64,000 nucleotides of DNA from Peromyscus leucopus. Its lineage: Eukaryota; Chordata; Mammalia; Rodentia; Cricetidae. Every line of letters starts with the position of its first letter. Within the stretch, counting starts at the first letter, position 1. Position numbers and translations under genes: made by a program. The stretch covers positions 140,065,843-140,129,842 of the forward strand of contig NC_051063.1 in NCBI RefSeq assembly GCF_004664715.2, given 5' to 3'. Positions 1 through 11,247 of this stretch are shown one piece after another. The notes under the pieces are model-generated. The model saw only the letters and a list, made by a program, of their open reading frames with translations. It had not been told where the DNA came from and did not search any database.

Positions 1-378
1 CCCACCCTCTCCACCCTCCTCACCTCTGCCTTGCCTAAGCCTTAGCTCCCTTGCCTGGTATTTCTCAGCTGCACTTGGAGACACTTCCCTGTTACCACCT
101 CCTTTCTAAATCCTGCAGTACTGCTGGCCTCAAAGAGAACAGAAGGAACCAAATACTTTAGATAGTAGAGGGAAAAGTGTGGTCTGCGTATGTGCCCAAG
201 AGCCTTTGAAGAGCTCCTTGGTCTCCCACTTTCACCTGGGGGAAGGCCCCGGCCCCTAGCACAGCAGCCACAAAGCTTAGATCCCCTGGAGAATACGTTG
301 CTGTCAGCACCAGAAATGGCTGGCTACTCATACATGGCTGGTTATTATGGAAAGCGACTTCTCCACAAAAATGAGTGG
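1..378. other. No recognisable feature
   Basis: Mixed-complexity sequence with no repeat or exon I can name. Near 316-352 a short 'atggctggctactcat' phrase is repeated imperfectly just before the 33-bp minisatellite. An open frame crosses the boundary into the minisatellite, but nothing else supports coding. Confidence 0.5.
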
Positions 379-507
379 AAGTCACAGCCTGACGGATTTC
401 CTGATGCTTGGAAGTTATGGCCTGATGAATTCCGTGATGTTTGGAAGTAATAGCCTGACTGATTCCCAGATGCTTGAAAGTTATAGCCTGACTGTTTCCC
501 CCATGCT
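379..507. repeat. 33-bp minisatellite, four units
   Basis: Units start at 379, 412, 445 and 478, each opening 'aag' followed by a variant of 'tyatrgcctgac' and ending near 'gatgcttgga'. The period is exactly 33 bp; the last unit is cut short. Because 33 is a multiple of three, the first two units stay open in one frame as an 11-residue repeat, and the frame stops at 448-450 inside unit 3. Units differ at several positions, so the array is not young. Confidence 0.85.
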
Positions 508-839
508 ATCTAAAATATAGATGGTAATTTCTGGAGGATTTTGATCAAGCCCCTTGCTCTAATAGCTGTGGGTTCTAGAGCAGTTCCCAACCACAAGGAG
601 ATACCATGCTTTGTGTTCAGTGTTTTACTTTTCTTTTGACTTGAGTCAGAATGATACTATCAGAGATCACTATGTTCTTTGATAAGACTCATCTCAAATG
701 CCAATGCTGGCTAAAAAAGCCTCCCCTCCAACCCCCACCCCATGATGTGAGAAAAAGAAAGAAAACATTGTTGGACTTGTGCAAACATTGCACATGTAAA
801 GTAGATGCCCGTGCTGAGGAATACATGGAGTGAATACCC
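508..839. other. No recognisable feature
   Basis: AT-leaning unique-looking sequence. No repeat, splice-bounded exon or RNA gene was recognised. Confidence 0.45.
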
Positions 840-1195
840 ACACAGTAGCCTCTCAGTTCATTCACGATGCTGTAACAAAATACCCGAGGCTAAGCATCTT
901 ATAAAAAAACCTGAAATTTATTTCTCATCATTTTGGGGCTCACAGTCCAAAGGTACCAGCTGGCTAGGTTTTGCTGATGATCCTATTCCTATCTCCCTGG
1001 GAAGATGATTGATGTATGTTTCCACATACAAGGAAAAAGGAGGAGCTCTGCTGTCGGGGCCCCTTTCTTGAGCTCTAAGCCCATCCAAGAGGGCTCTACA
1101 TTCTCACCCTAATCTTGTCTAAAGTTCCCACCCTGATGCTGTCACTCTGGAGGTTGGGTTTTAACATACACATTTTGAGAGGACTCCAATATTCC
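840..1195 (-). mobile_element. MaLR LTR fragment (MST/MLT1-like)
   Basis: The phrase 'gctgtaacaaaatacc' followed by 'aaatttatttctca' and 'ggctcacagtccaaagg' matches the reversed 3' end of mammalian MaLR LTRs. The rest runs through 'ccctaatcttgtc' in diverged form. It is old and non-coding; the boundaries are approximate. Confidence 0.65.
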
Positions 1196-2046
1196 AAAAG
1201 ATTGTGAAGTCTTTCTGAAAGCTCTGAACGTTTTCTAGCCGTCCTGGTTGGAGCCAGACTTGACACGGAGCCATAAAGCTTGCATGTCAAGCTCTGAAAG
1301 ATCAGTGGCCATGATTATACAACTTCTTAAAACACCAAATTTACTCTTTTAAGAGCTTAATGATGCTAATAGATGCACACAAAATCCCAAATTGTCAAAA
1401 CCAAACCAGGAAAACTGTGAAAGTAAATAAGAGAAAGAAGAAAATAGTTTATTCCAAACAAAAATATTAGCAGTATGCCCCCAGGGGTACACATCTCCTG
1501 TAGCCATGTAAGGACAGTTCTTCTCTGAAGAGATGAAATATTTTATAGTCCCCCAATGAGGAAAACGGGGTCATCAAGTAGGCAGCCGACAAAGCGTTAG
1601 AAAGATCATCTACAAGATTCAGGTGTGGTCTTCAGCAAGGCCAGGCACATTCCCAGCTGTAAGGTACCTAGGGTTGAGATCTGACCCAACGTTCACATTG
1701 TGTCATGGGATCCCAGGACTCAGATAGCAAAAGCTCCGAGGGGGACACCAGTTCAAGCTCAGCCTGGACTACCTGGTGAGTCCAGGATTTCCGCAAGAGG
1801 CTCACTTGAGATCTGAAGACATGCTAATGCTAGACCCTGGAGGAGGACCTTTCACACAGGATGTAACCAGAAGAGAGCTAGTGTCACTCTGAAGATCAGA
1901 CAAAATGGATGAAGGAAGAAACCTGCCACTAGAGACAAGGAAGCGCATCAAAGGGGGTGTGGAACAAGATAGAGAACATTTCCATTATCTGCAGCCAGGG
2001 CAGGTTCAATTTCTGATCATACACGGAATGTGTCTGTTGTTTACTG
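1196..2046. other. Unassigned sequence
   Basis: No clear element. Around 1750-1800 there is a short B1-like phrase ('ccagttcaagctcagcctgg'), too short to call. The remainder looks like decayed unique or ancient repeat DNA. Confidence 0.4.
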
Positions 2047-2104
2047 CCCCCCCCCCCCCCCGCAGCAGCAGCAGGGGTGGGGTAGGGGGCGGGGGGGGGG
2101 GGGG
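2047..2104. repeat. Poly-C / CAG / poly-G tract
   Basis: A run of 15 C (2047-2061) is followed by four CAG-like triplets and then G-rich sequence ending in 14 G (2091-2104). The arms are complementary, so a GC-clamped hairpin is possible, and the G-rich arm also has runs suitable for a quadruplex. Run lengths are error-prone in assemblies. Confidence 0.85.
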
Positions 2105-2298
2105 TGGGAGGTGGTGGTATGCCGTGTGCATTACAGACTGGTTAGCAGTACCCTTAACCTTTAGCCCTCATATGCCAGGAGCGTGGTGACCGTCAAGTCT
2201 CCAGACATTGGTATAACGTTTCTCAATGGGAGGACCAAAAAACTCATTGGGAAACCACTGCCGCAGAACCATCCTTTCTGGCCCTTCCAGAGGTAACT

Positions 2299-2340
2299 GT
2301 CCTCCTCCTCCTCCTCCTCCTCCTCCTCCTCCTCCTCCTT
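2299..2340. repeat. (TCC)n microsatellite
   Basis: About 14 uninterrupted trinucleotide repeats lying just before a B3 SINE on the opposite strand. Confidence 0.95.
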
Positions 2341-2344
2341 CCGT

Positions 2345-2545
2345 TTTTTAAACGTATTTATGTGTGTGTTTATGTCAATGTGAGTCAGGTGTGTGGTTGC
2401 CCATAGAGGCCAGAAAAGGGTGACAGATTCCCCTGGAACCAGAGTGGCAGGTAGTTAGGAGTCACTTGAGGTAGGTGCTGGGAACTGAACTCAGGCCAAT
2501 TGGAAAGCAGCAAGCACTCTTAACCACATAGCCCTTTCTCCATTC
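2345..2545 (-). mobile_element. B3 SINE (B2 superfamily)
   Basis: In reverse orientation it shows the tRNA-derived SINE body. Diagnostic pieces are 'ggtgctgggaactgaactca', 'gcaagcactcttaaccac' and the 'gaggccagaaaagggtg' segment typical of B3. It is old and diverged, with no intact target-site duplication seen. Confidence 0.8.
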
Positions 2546-2799
2546 CTAGTAACTAGCTCTTTTAATCTGTAACCCTATCAATGAACTCCGGCTTCTGTGC
2601 TTTAGGTAAGCGAAAGCGTACAGCTTTCACATCCTCCTCTTTGGCACAATGTGCTCAGCAGCGTACCCACAAGCTGGCTCTGGGGTTGCCACAGGTCTTT
2701 CCAGCCAGCATGGCAGGATCTGCTAGCCATTCGCTTTGTTTCCAAGGCTTGGCTGTTGAGATCCTTCCTGTAAAAACCCTTTGTGCAAACAGATGATTT

Positions 2800-3080
2800 C
2801 ATTTTTCTTGGGCCGACACCCAAAACATATGGTGAGCAAGTGTAACTCTGTAAGATAATCTGCCAAACTCTTTTCAAAAATAGTTAGAGCGATTTACAGC
2901 CTCCCCACCAGGGCAGGAAGAGGCAGTGGTTCCATACCCTCCGTGACATTGGGTGTCATCTGCCTTTTATCACAGCCATTTCGAGCAGAGGCATAAAGCA
3001 TTATTATCTCATTATGGTTTTAATTTGCATGTCCCTAATGACTATGATTTTGACCATCTTTTAATGTTTATTTTTGGTTT
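2800..3080 (-). mobile_element. L1 ORF2 3'-end fragment
   Basis: The stretch 'ttatggttttaatttgcatg' followed by 'tccctaatgactatgatttt' and 'gaccatctttt' is the reverse of the conserved rodent L1 ORF2 end. The fragment is short and heavily mutated, and has no coding capacity. Confidence 0.75.
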
Positions 3081-3289
3081 CATATACATACAGAAACATG
3101 GGGCTTGCTCTAGAATATGTAAAGAATTCCTTGAAATGAATAACATAAACAATGTAGTGAAAGTGAGAACAGGGCTTGAATAGAAACTCCACAGAGGAAA
3201 TGATGTCACACCTTTACTTCCGTCTATTCTCCTGACCCACTCTAGCTGTTTCTACAGTGGACGCCTCTCTGTCTTTAACACCATACTGA

Positions 3290-3480
3290 CTCTTTATTCA
3301 GTGTCATTCTAAGCATTTGGCAATCTTCACTTCCTTATCCTTCAATATCAACTCCTTCAGTTTCTCAAAACCAGCCCTTATGGCAGTCTTATTCCCATTT
3401 TACAGAGGAGATAGCAGAAAGAGTCTCACAATATCCCCACGGTAGCAGTAGCCCTTCAGGACACCAATCTTAAGCTGCCC
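3290..3480 (+). mobile_element. MIR SINE fragment
   Basis: The MIR core phrase 'attcccattttacagaggag' and a diverged left half are present. It is an ancient mammalian relic. Confidence 0.6.
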
Positions 3481-4769
3481 TGCTCTATCTACATCCTTCA
3501 ACCTTGAGTGACTTGTTTGGATTACAGTGATCAATGTACAAGCGTAAGAGGGCGCTGTGAGTACCCCCAAGGAGCCCATTTAAAGGTGAAGTGAGCCCTT
3601 CTGTCCAGACCATTTCTATTGTCTCCAAGCAATAGGAAGTGAGAAACAGGGACAGAACTTGAATTTTGGCCCAGACCACCTTTCTTTCCAGGTTACGTAG
3701 AGACAATATGCAGGCTGGAAGACTTCGAGTGATTGGAGTCAAAATGCCATTCACACTACATCTGATAGAAGCCTCCCCAAGCAAGTGGAGCTTCCAGTGA
3801 TAAATGAAGGCTCCCTCTTCTCATGCAGATTTCAGATTGAGGGCGAGGGGATGGCACTTTTCTTTGAATATGTTGGAGGAAGTGGTGGCGTCTGAGAAAT
3901 TTCAAAGAGCATGTACCAACTTTCAGAGAAATTCAAAGAATACATACCAACTTCATGCAGGTACATACATGCAGGAATACATAGCGTGGGAGCTGGTTGT
4001 GTGTTTATCCAGGAGGACCACCAAACATGCCTAGACTTTCCAAACCCATCGCGCAGGGTAGGTTAATTCACAAGGTGTCGGAATTCTGTTCCAGTGAATG
4101 TGTCTTGGATCACTTGGTGACCCAAAGTTGTGGCTTACTGAATGTTTCCCCTCTGTCCTGAAGGGCTGGGGTGTCTCATGCCAAATGCCCGAGCCCCACA
4201 GCCTCCCTCTTGACATGGTTTTTAGTTCACAGAACATTGTTTTCAGAAGGGAGCGGGACACACAATCTTCCCCGTGTATGACCGCAGAAGAATGGATGTG
4301 CCCTGCTAACATTTGGTGGGGAGGTTCGTGGCTTTGAAAATGAAACTTCGTTAAATGGTCTGCTCTGCTTCTTCTGAGGGCCAGCTGAACACACAGCTTC
4401 ATTTTGTCCCCAGGTGGAGTTCACCACGTCACATGTCCTATCTACCCCGTTCATCAGTAGAACTAAGAGGCAGGGAGAGGGGAGACTCGATGATGCACGT
4501 CCTACGGGGAGCTCCAGGGACTCGGTATGCATGAGCAGTCACCCGTCTTGGGCGGGCTTTTACACCGTGGGTTTTCGCTTTAACCAGCCAGACTCCTGTA
4601 ACTCCTCAACCACAGTCTCGTGAGTTACCCCGATTAAATCACTGGCCCCCTAAGCCAGGCTTGATTGGGATAGTTTCTTTGGTCTGTCTTCGCGTGCTCT
4701 ATCTTGAGTGAATAGACATTTGTCTATGTCTTTCCAGGAAAAGTCACACCACATTTAACTGTGGGCATA
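3481..4769. other. No recognisable feature
   Basis: Unique-looking, moderately GC-rich DNA. Several short open frames overlap on both strands, but none has splice signals or a recognisable product. Confidence 0.45.
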
Positions 4770-5045
4770 TTCTCAGGCCAAGTTACCTCTCTGTGCCTCG
4801 GTGCCCCTCATTTTTCAATGCTGCAACCACATCAGGCTTTCCCATGGTGGGACACACGCACATCTGGCCTGTTGCAGCACACATTCTGATTTGAGTCGCC
4901 CTAGGCAGGGACCTGGGAGGCTACATTTCTCACAAGTTCCTTGGGTGGTGATGCCACCACTTACTTGTCCGAGATCCCTGCTTAAAGTAGGAGAGACATT
5001 TAAAAGGTTGTTTCAAAGATTGCATGAGCAGATACACGTAGGAAA
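4770..5045 (-). mobile_element. MIR SINE, interrupted
   Basis: The phrase 'aagttacctctctgtgcctc' is the reversed MIR core. A second MIR-like piece ('aaagattgcatgagcagata') lies near 5016-5035, suggesting one split or strongly diverged copy. Confidence 0.5.
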
Positions 5046-6121
5046 CACCAAGGGTAACAACTAACGTTCAAAGAGAGAGCCCCCAAATGACCCTCTCCTC
5101 CAGGACACTAAAAACATGTCTCTATTGGAGCTTCCTAAGTGCCACAGGCCAGAAAGTTCTCTAATGACAATGACTTGGTACCCCAGCCAGCTTTCCAGCC
5201 AGCCACCTCTAGGGGGTTCGTGTGGCTCAGTCCATCAGCCTGTGGAAAGGAAGAACAACAGCTTATAAAATGAAATGGGGGGGGGGAGGCAGCACCTCTG
5301 AGTACAATACAAGAAGGTTCCTATGTGCCAAGGGCGCCAGAAAGACACGCGCTGGTTGGTGAGGGCCCTTCAAAGCTTTAGCTGCGGGTTTGACCGGGGT
5401 TTCAACAGGCTGCTTTTCCCCCCTTTCTTTCTTTTGTAGAGCAGGCAGGAGCACGAGGGAAAACACATACACTCAGAGTTTGCCAAGAAATTAGGAAAAT
5501 GGGGCACAGGAGACTGAATAACAAATGACAAATCCATCAAACTTCTTATGTGCCTAGTATCTTATTTAAAAAAAAAAAAAATCAAAGTTCTTGCCAGTAG
5601 GAAAAAGCTTCAAATTTCCCTCCCTTCCTCCTTTTCTGCCCCCTCCCCCACACCGTCCCCTCCCCACTTTTACCACGCCAAGTGTCTGCCCTGTGGGGAG
5701 CGTGGCCTGATGCTCCAGTGGGAGTTTGAACATTGGGATGCTCCAGCTGCCTGAGGCTAGACGGAGAGATGTCTTGAGCAAGTGCCCTGCAGCATGCACA
5801 TATTGGATCCTTTGTGAAAAGCCAGAATAGCTAACCAGAAATCAGAAATCGGGTAGATTCCTCTGAACAAAGCTATAGATTTTTATCTGCAGATGTTTCT
5901 CTGTGGAATTTCTGACACGGAGAAGAAGGGAGATAGTAGTCTGCCAGGTTTAAGCTTAGCTTGAGGTCCGCTATTCTATGGGATACTGTTGCTGCTGAAT
6001 AATGTGGTTTGGATCAAATACTTCACACAGGAAATGATGTGAAAGACCCCTTATGAATGTCCCTAATGCTCTGGATACACTTAGAAAATTCTAGGCCCCC
6101 TACAAAGTTTGTTGAATGAAC
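5046..6121. other. No gene; short homopolymers
   Basis: Contains a G run near 5277-5287 and an A run at about 5569-5581. No exon or named repeat was recognised. Confidence 0.45.
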
Positions 6122-6151
6122 AGATGGATGGATGGATGGATGGATGGATGG
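6122..6151. repeat. (GATG)n microsatellite
   Basis: About seven perfect GATG units, following a short 'tttgttgaatgaacagatg' phrase that may be the tail of an ancient L2/MIR relic. Confidence 0.9.
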
Positions 6152-6239
6152 ATAGACAGACAGATGAAGCTTCATTCATCTTCAGGCTATGTTTTGTTTT
6201 GGTAGAACTCTGTTGTCTTTGAAGGCTAATTGATGTCCG

Positions 6240-6625
6240 CTTTCCCCTTGCCCTGCTCTCATTTCTGCATGGTGGCTACCCTCACGTGGCAGCCACGGCG
6301 GTAAGAGTCAGCCCCGCACTCGCAGGCGGTATGATCCGCTGCCGTGCCATGGACTTTCAATACAACATGACTTCAAGGCTCACAGGAACCACAAAAAGCA
6401 TATTCTGCTTAATTGACAAACTGGTCCGTACGCAAGACGAGCAATTGGCAAGTCCAATGTATCAAAACTCGGCTCTAAATATTTCTGCAGATCAAGAGCA
6501 TACAGAATGTCTGTGTGGGTCTCCCTTTCCTTGGGAGCTGCATGTGCACTCTTTCCTGAATGCAGGCCTCAGCTCACACAAGGCAGGTCCTTTGCTTAGC
6601 ATCTGCCTTCTCTATTGCTTCTGAG
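6240..6625. other. CpG-retaining non-repetitive stretch
   Basis: This segment keeps more CpG dinucleotides than its surroundings (near 6285-6350 and 6425-6440) and matches no repeat I know. A 112-codon ORF from 6286 to 6624 crosses it, but it has no recognisable domain. It could be a conserved non-coding element or chance; comparative data are needed. Confidence 0.25.
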
Positions 6626-8229
6626 CAGAATGAATGGAGCGGAAGCGGGGCCCAGAGTGGCCGAGAGGGCATCTTTCAGTTTACGGGAAGTGTGATGCTG
6701 ACTGACATCTGGGGTGGGGGTGGGGGTGACTGCCACTTTGGCCCCAGATGCCCTACTGCAACCTGATGCATAGCCAGAGGGGTCACCAGTGGGGGAGACG
6801 TTCCCTAACAGAATCTGTCCCTGTTGTCTCCCTATTAGATAAGCAACATCTTTGAAGGAGTGTGGTGGGTGACCAGCAATGAGGAATTTAAAGAAGCCTT
6901 AGAGGCAGCTCTTGGTCCCCTGGTCACCGAAAGAAAAATGCTAGGTAGAGGGATCACCACGGGTTATGTGCTTCCCTTTTGTGTGTCCAGAGAAGCAGCC
7001 GCTCCACCGTTTCCCTTCGCTGTGGTCCACAGTCGCTCTTTGTCCTGTCCTTCCAGTCCCGCGGCTCTGACCTTGCTTGGTGCACCTCTACCAGAACCAC
7101 TGTTTAAGAGCCCTACACCATTTCCAGCCTCTGCTTGACCTTCCCTCTCTCCCGCTCCTCCCTGGTGCCTTTGCTTCTGTCCTGGACCTCTCAGAGAGAG
7201 ATAGGTTTACCCAGAGCCACAGTATCAGGACAGCATTTCTCCTTTACGGTCATCTGACATACGCCTCGTGTGGTGACCCCCAAATCTCCTACCCACACAT
7301 ACTGCTGCTCACCCTCACGAGTACTAGCCCTATATCTCCAGGTACCTCCACCTGGCTGGTTCCAATCGTTTCCATTCATGTGTCAAACTCAGCAACACCA
7401 GATAGACTCACAGCTACCATCTCTCTGATGTTTTAGGACTTTTTAGTTTGGTGAGCCTGCCGTAGCACCTACAGTGAGTCACCCAATCAAAACACCTATC
7501 TTTATTGGGCCATCTGTGAATCAGCTGCTTGAAATTGTACGTGCTCCTTGGAGGGAAAGAGGAGGATGCTGTCCCTGCCCTCAAGGAGCTCACAGTCTAG
7601 CGGGGATGGCAGAGGTGCCAGCTCACGTGGGACTTGCCCAGTGCAGTGTTACCTGCCCAAGGTGTAGGACAGGAGGAGGCAGTCAGTCATCCATTCTGTC
7701 CGAGTAACTCCTCTTGAAGCAGGGCATTGGGGTGCTTTCAATTAAGGAGGGTTTTGCAGGCTGTTTGAATTCGTGAGCCCAATTTTCAGCACGGGTGCTT
7801 GGCTCTGAGGGTTGGAAGTGCATGCTCCAACAATCTGCAGGGCAGCAGTCGGGGAGGTGGGTGAGAAGGGCCCCCAGCCACTTCCTCAAAATTGACTCTG
7901 TGGAAGAAACCAAGGCGCTCAGTGACGTGGCTCACCACGAAGGGAGCAAGTGGAGAGTGGACAGAGAAAAAGCCAGTGCCTCCTCTCGGGGTACTCTTCT
8001 TGCTCCACAGCCCCATCTCCTGCTTTTGGGGGAGAGGGGTCGCACCCTTACTGTAGGGTTACTTAGTCATGTGTGGGACATGCTTTAGTGCCATTCAATT
8101 TAGGGCAATTTCTGGCCATTTGTCAGCAACATTGAAGCAGCTAATTTGGTGGGTACATCTTTTTCACACTTTTCAGTTGAAGAGGAGTTTCTTTTCAAAG
8201 GGGGCCTCATAGAGGACATGAGGACCAAG
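6626..8229. other. No recognisable feature
   Basis: Unique-looking sequence. At 6834-6840 a pyrimidine tract ends in 'ctattag', followed by an open stretch with a plausible codon pattern to about 6960. No protein family was recognised, so no exon is called. Confidence 0.4.
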
Positions 8230-8315
8230 CCTCCCATTTTACAGGTGAGGACACCAAGGCCCACTGAAAAGGAACCCTTCACTCGGAGCAGACATGATCA
8301 GGTGGAGATGGAACT
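8230..8315 (+). mobile_element. MIR SINE core
   Basis: The phrase 'cccattttacaggtgaggac' followed by 'accaaggccca' is the MIR core. It is ancient and short. Confidence 0.7.
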
Positions 8316-8352
8316 CCGGGTAGTCTTTGAAATACTTTACCTAGATGTATGT

Positions 8353-8365
8353 ATTGTGTGTGTTT

Positions 8366-8419
<54 letters not shown>
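8353..8419. repeat. (GT)n microsatellite, interrupted
   Basis: GT repeats broken by one 'tgtatg'. The open frames through it are artefacts of the dinucleotide repeat. Confidence 0.95.
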
Positions 8420-8842
8420 AGGTTATTGTGCATGTCCCATGTGTTTGACCCCATCCTGCTATCTGGATGGAGCTACTCTACTGTTCAGTCCAGCTCTTTG
8501 GAGAGCTGGGAAAGCTTCAAAGGATCTTGAAACTTGCGACAGCTTGTGATCAAATCTAAGAGAAGAGCAGAGTGGGTGACAGTTATCTACAGCAGAGGTG
8601 CCTGTCTTTATGAGGGAGACACTGGGTTATGACTAAGTCCCTCTTATTGAACCCCTGACTCAATGTACTCAGGGTAGGCCCAGACGAGGGATATATGACC
8701 ACCTACACACTACAAGAAATGAGCTACTTTTGCTTGATAAAAAAAGGAAACCGAGTCACAGAGTGGAGCCACGCATTTGTTGAGTTGTGAAATGGAGGCT
8801 CAAACCTAGATTTGAATTCATCATGCCCTCCTGTTGGGCTTG

Positions 8843-8958
8843 CGACAGTCTCATGTAGCTCAAGCTGGCCTTGAACTCGCTATGTGGCCGAGAATGACCT
8901 TGAACTTCTGATCCTCCTGCCTCCCGCTCCTGAATGCTGCGATTACAGGTGTGCACCC
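8843..8958 (-). mobile_element. B1 SINE, old copy
   Basis: Reverse-strand B1 phrases include 'catgtagctcaagctggcc', 'ttgaactcgctatgtggcc' and 'gattacaggtgtgcacc'. The copy is diverged, from an early B1 subfamily. Confidence 0.8.
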
Positions 8959-10046
8959 TTCTCCAGCTTTCATGCACCCCACTCCTGCCCTTGACACTTG
9001 GCTCTATGGTTTGTTGGACAGAGGAACACCGAGGGGACCCCGGCCTCCTACCTGTCCTGCTTACAATTATCTTCCTTCCGAGAAAGTTCTTGCTTTTCCT
9101 CTCAAGTCTGCGCGTCTGTCGTCACAAGGTTTCTGCCCAGGTAGCTGGTGACTCTCTCCCCTTCCTACCCAATCCTGCCCCCGTGAAGCCCGCCAATAGA
9201 TCCCTTACTCTGTCTAGAATAATGATATGCCTCCCTTGAGCAAAGTCTTACAGCCTTGGCGCAGCCCGAGAACTCTTCTTGTCTCAAGGGTCATGCATGC
9301 CAGGCCGTGCTGGTGCCCTTCCCCACCCACAACGGTGTCTGTAGCGTTTGCCACCCATTTGCTGCCCCTCGTCCCCAAGATGTGGGCGTCAGTGGACAGG
9401 GTACTCTGGGGGTGACATGTGTGGTACTGGAGGTGCCATCTTGTCATGTCAAGGGTAAGTTGTCACCTCCAAACTCTTTCCTTGGTTTCTCCCATATAGG
9501 TTGTGGCTCATCACGTATTTCTCTTTTTCAAGACTGATGAACGCCCCGGGCAGCCATTTGACTGAGGGGTAAGGGATGTCTTGGGTGGCTCCCAATCCCC
9601 GAGTGAGGAATTTACTTTGAGAAATGCAGCATGGTCCAGCTGAAGTGGTTTGCTGGGGCCAGACATCCCCATAGGGCCTCCCTGAGATGTGGAAGTAAGG
9701 AGCCATGAAGAGCTGCAGAGCCTTGGCCTAGCAGGAGCTGGTGTACCGGGGTACAGGGTCTCAGAGAAGGCCTGCTGGCCGGAAAGTGCAGGGGAGAGCC
9801 TCGCCTGTGTTTCCACTTTCTGTCCCCTGTTCTGTGATAGTGCACTCTCTGTGCAGAAGGAGACTCTCTTGGGTGAGGAGGGCTAATCTGGGCTCGTTTT
9901 CTGTTTTGCTTTTGTTGTTGTTTTGTTTTTGTTTTTTAAATAATCGTTAAGACCTTGGTTAACAGGTGTTAGCTGCTTCTGAACTTTTTTTTTTTAAAAG
10001 AAAATATAAATTGTTAATTTATATTACCGATTATTTTAGCGACTAT
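8959..10046. other. No recognisable feature
   Basis: GC-moderate unique-looking sequence, then a T-rich stretch near 9905-9945. No gene evidence. Confidence 0.4.
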
Positions 10047-10456
10047 TGGGGTCCAGCCATCAATAGTCTTTCCCCCAGGGTCCGGGGAAGAATCTGTCAA
10101 ACAGCTGAGGAATCTAATCTTAAGGATAGCAAAATGAATCTACATACAGGAAGCTCTTTAGTCCATTGATTTATTCTTCCAAGTTCTCCTCGTGCCCCAG
10201 GAGCACTGGTGTATATATAAACAGTAAGTCTCTTTCCGTGAAAAGTCCGGCTTCTAGGGGTCAAAGGGAGAGGTGAATGGATCCACCCACAGAGCGGTGA
10301 TTGACAGATTGACAGTTTCATTTACAACATAAAAGGGAGTGATTAAAGGAGGTGGGGCTAGTTAAAGGCTGAAATCCGTTGAGAGATACTGAAAAGGGAA
10401 TTTATGTGCTCAAACTATCTTAGAAGTGGCTAAGAAAAAAAGTTAGGTGTCTACAA
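10047..10456 (-). mobile_element. Possible ERV LTR (ERVK-like)
   Basis: Read on the minus strand, this starts 'tgtagacacc', contains an 'aataaatcaatgg' poly(A)-signal-like site, and ends 'ggctggacccca', the usual TG...CA form. No primer site follows the CA end, so it would be a solo LTR. The start is uncertain because similar unassigned sequence continues to about 11210. Family and age are not determined. Confidence 0.35.
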
Positions 10457-11211
10457 TGTTAGTATAAATCATAAGTAAAATAAAACTGCCTATATTTCTT
10501 GAGAGCTTTAACTGTCTCAGTGTAACTCGGCTGGGCTGTTTTCTGGGGGGGCGGGCAGCAGGTGTGTCACAGCTTGATGTACCTGGAATGCAAAAAGTCC
10601 TTCTGTTCTAAGTTAAATGTCAAACGAGAGGTCTAGAGATATCACTGAAACTGTGTAAGGAAGGAGGGTCTGGGCTTAATTTGCCCAAGAAACAAAGTTA
10701 TGTACTTAGCATCCACCTGGCCTAGGTGGTGTCTCCATATGGATATTTACCTTAATTCAGGAGACTAGCAGGTGGTCTGGAATGCTTATTCTGTCTGCTG
10801 TTTGTCCTTGGATGTTCCAGAGGTATCTCAGATAAAATGCTTTTGTCCTGAGCTGGCCCTGGCCTTGGATGCTAGCTAAAGGAGATATCTGATGCTAACG
10901 CTGAAAAAGAGAAGCAAAAAGCCTGGAAGAAGGAAGCCTTGCCTGTGTGACTGTTATCCAAATGCTTTAATTGTATAGGGAAAAATTATGCCCAAGCAAT
11001 GATCAAGTCACACTGTTCTAGGAATGGAAAAATCTACAATAGCATGCAAGAAATTCATTGCAGGAAACAGCTTCATATTCAAGAGCCAATATCACCAAGA
11101 CTCCTTGAGCCTGGCTTAATCTTCTGGAAGGCCCATGGTTTCTTCCCGGTATTAGCTTTTGCCATAGTCAGTTGAATTCCTACTTCATATGTCTGTGTCC
11201 CATAGCAAGAT

Positions 11212-11215
<4 letters not shown>
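10457..11215. other. Unassigned, perhaps LTR-derived
   Basis: Non-coding sequence between the possible minus-strand LTR and the AAC microsatellite. It may be the upstream part of the same element; I see no open frame of note. Confidence 0.3.
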
Positions 11216-11245
<30 letters not shown>

Positions 11246-11247
11246 AC
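11216..11247. repeat. (AAC)n microsatellite
   Basis: About ten AAC units followed by A/C-rich sequence to 11275. This may be a retroelement tail. Confidence 0.9.

Noticed and set aside
6834..7000. Possible exon after 'ctattag'
   Set aside because: Open frame and acceptor-like site only. No donor, homology or second exon could be found.
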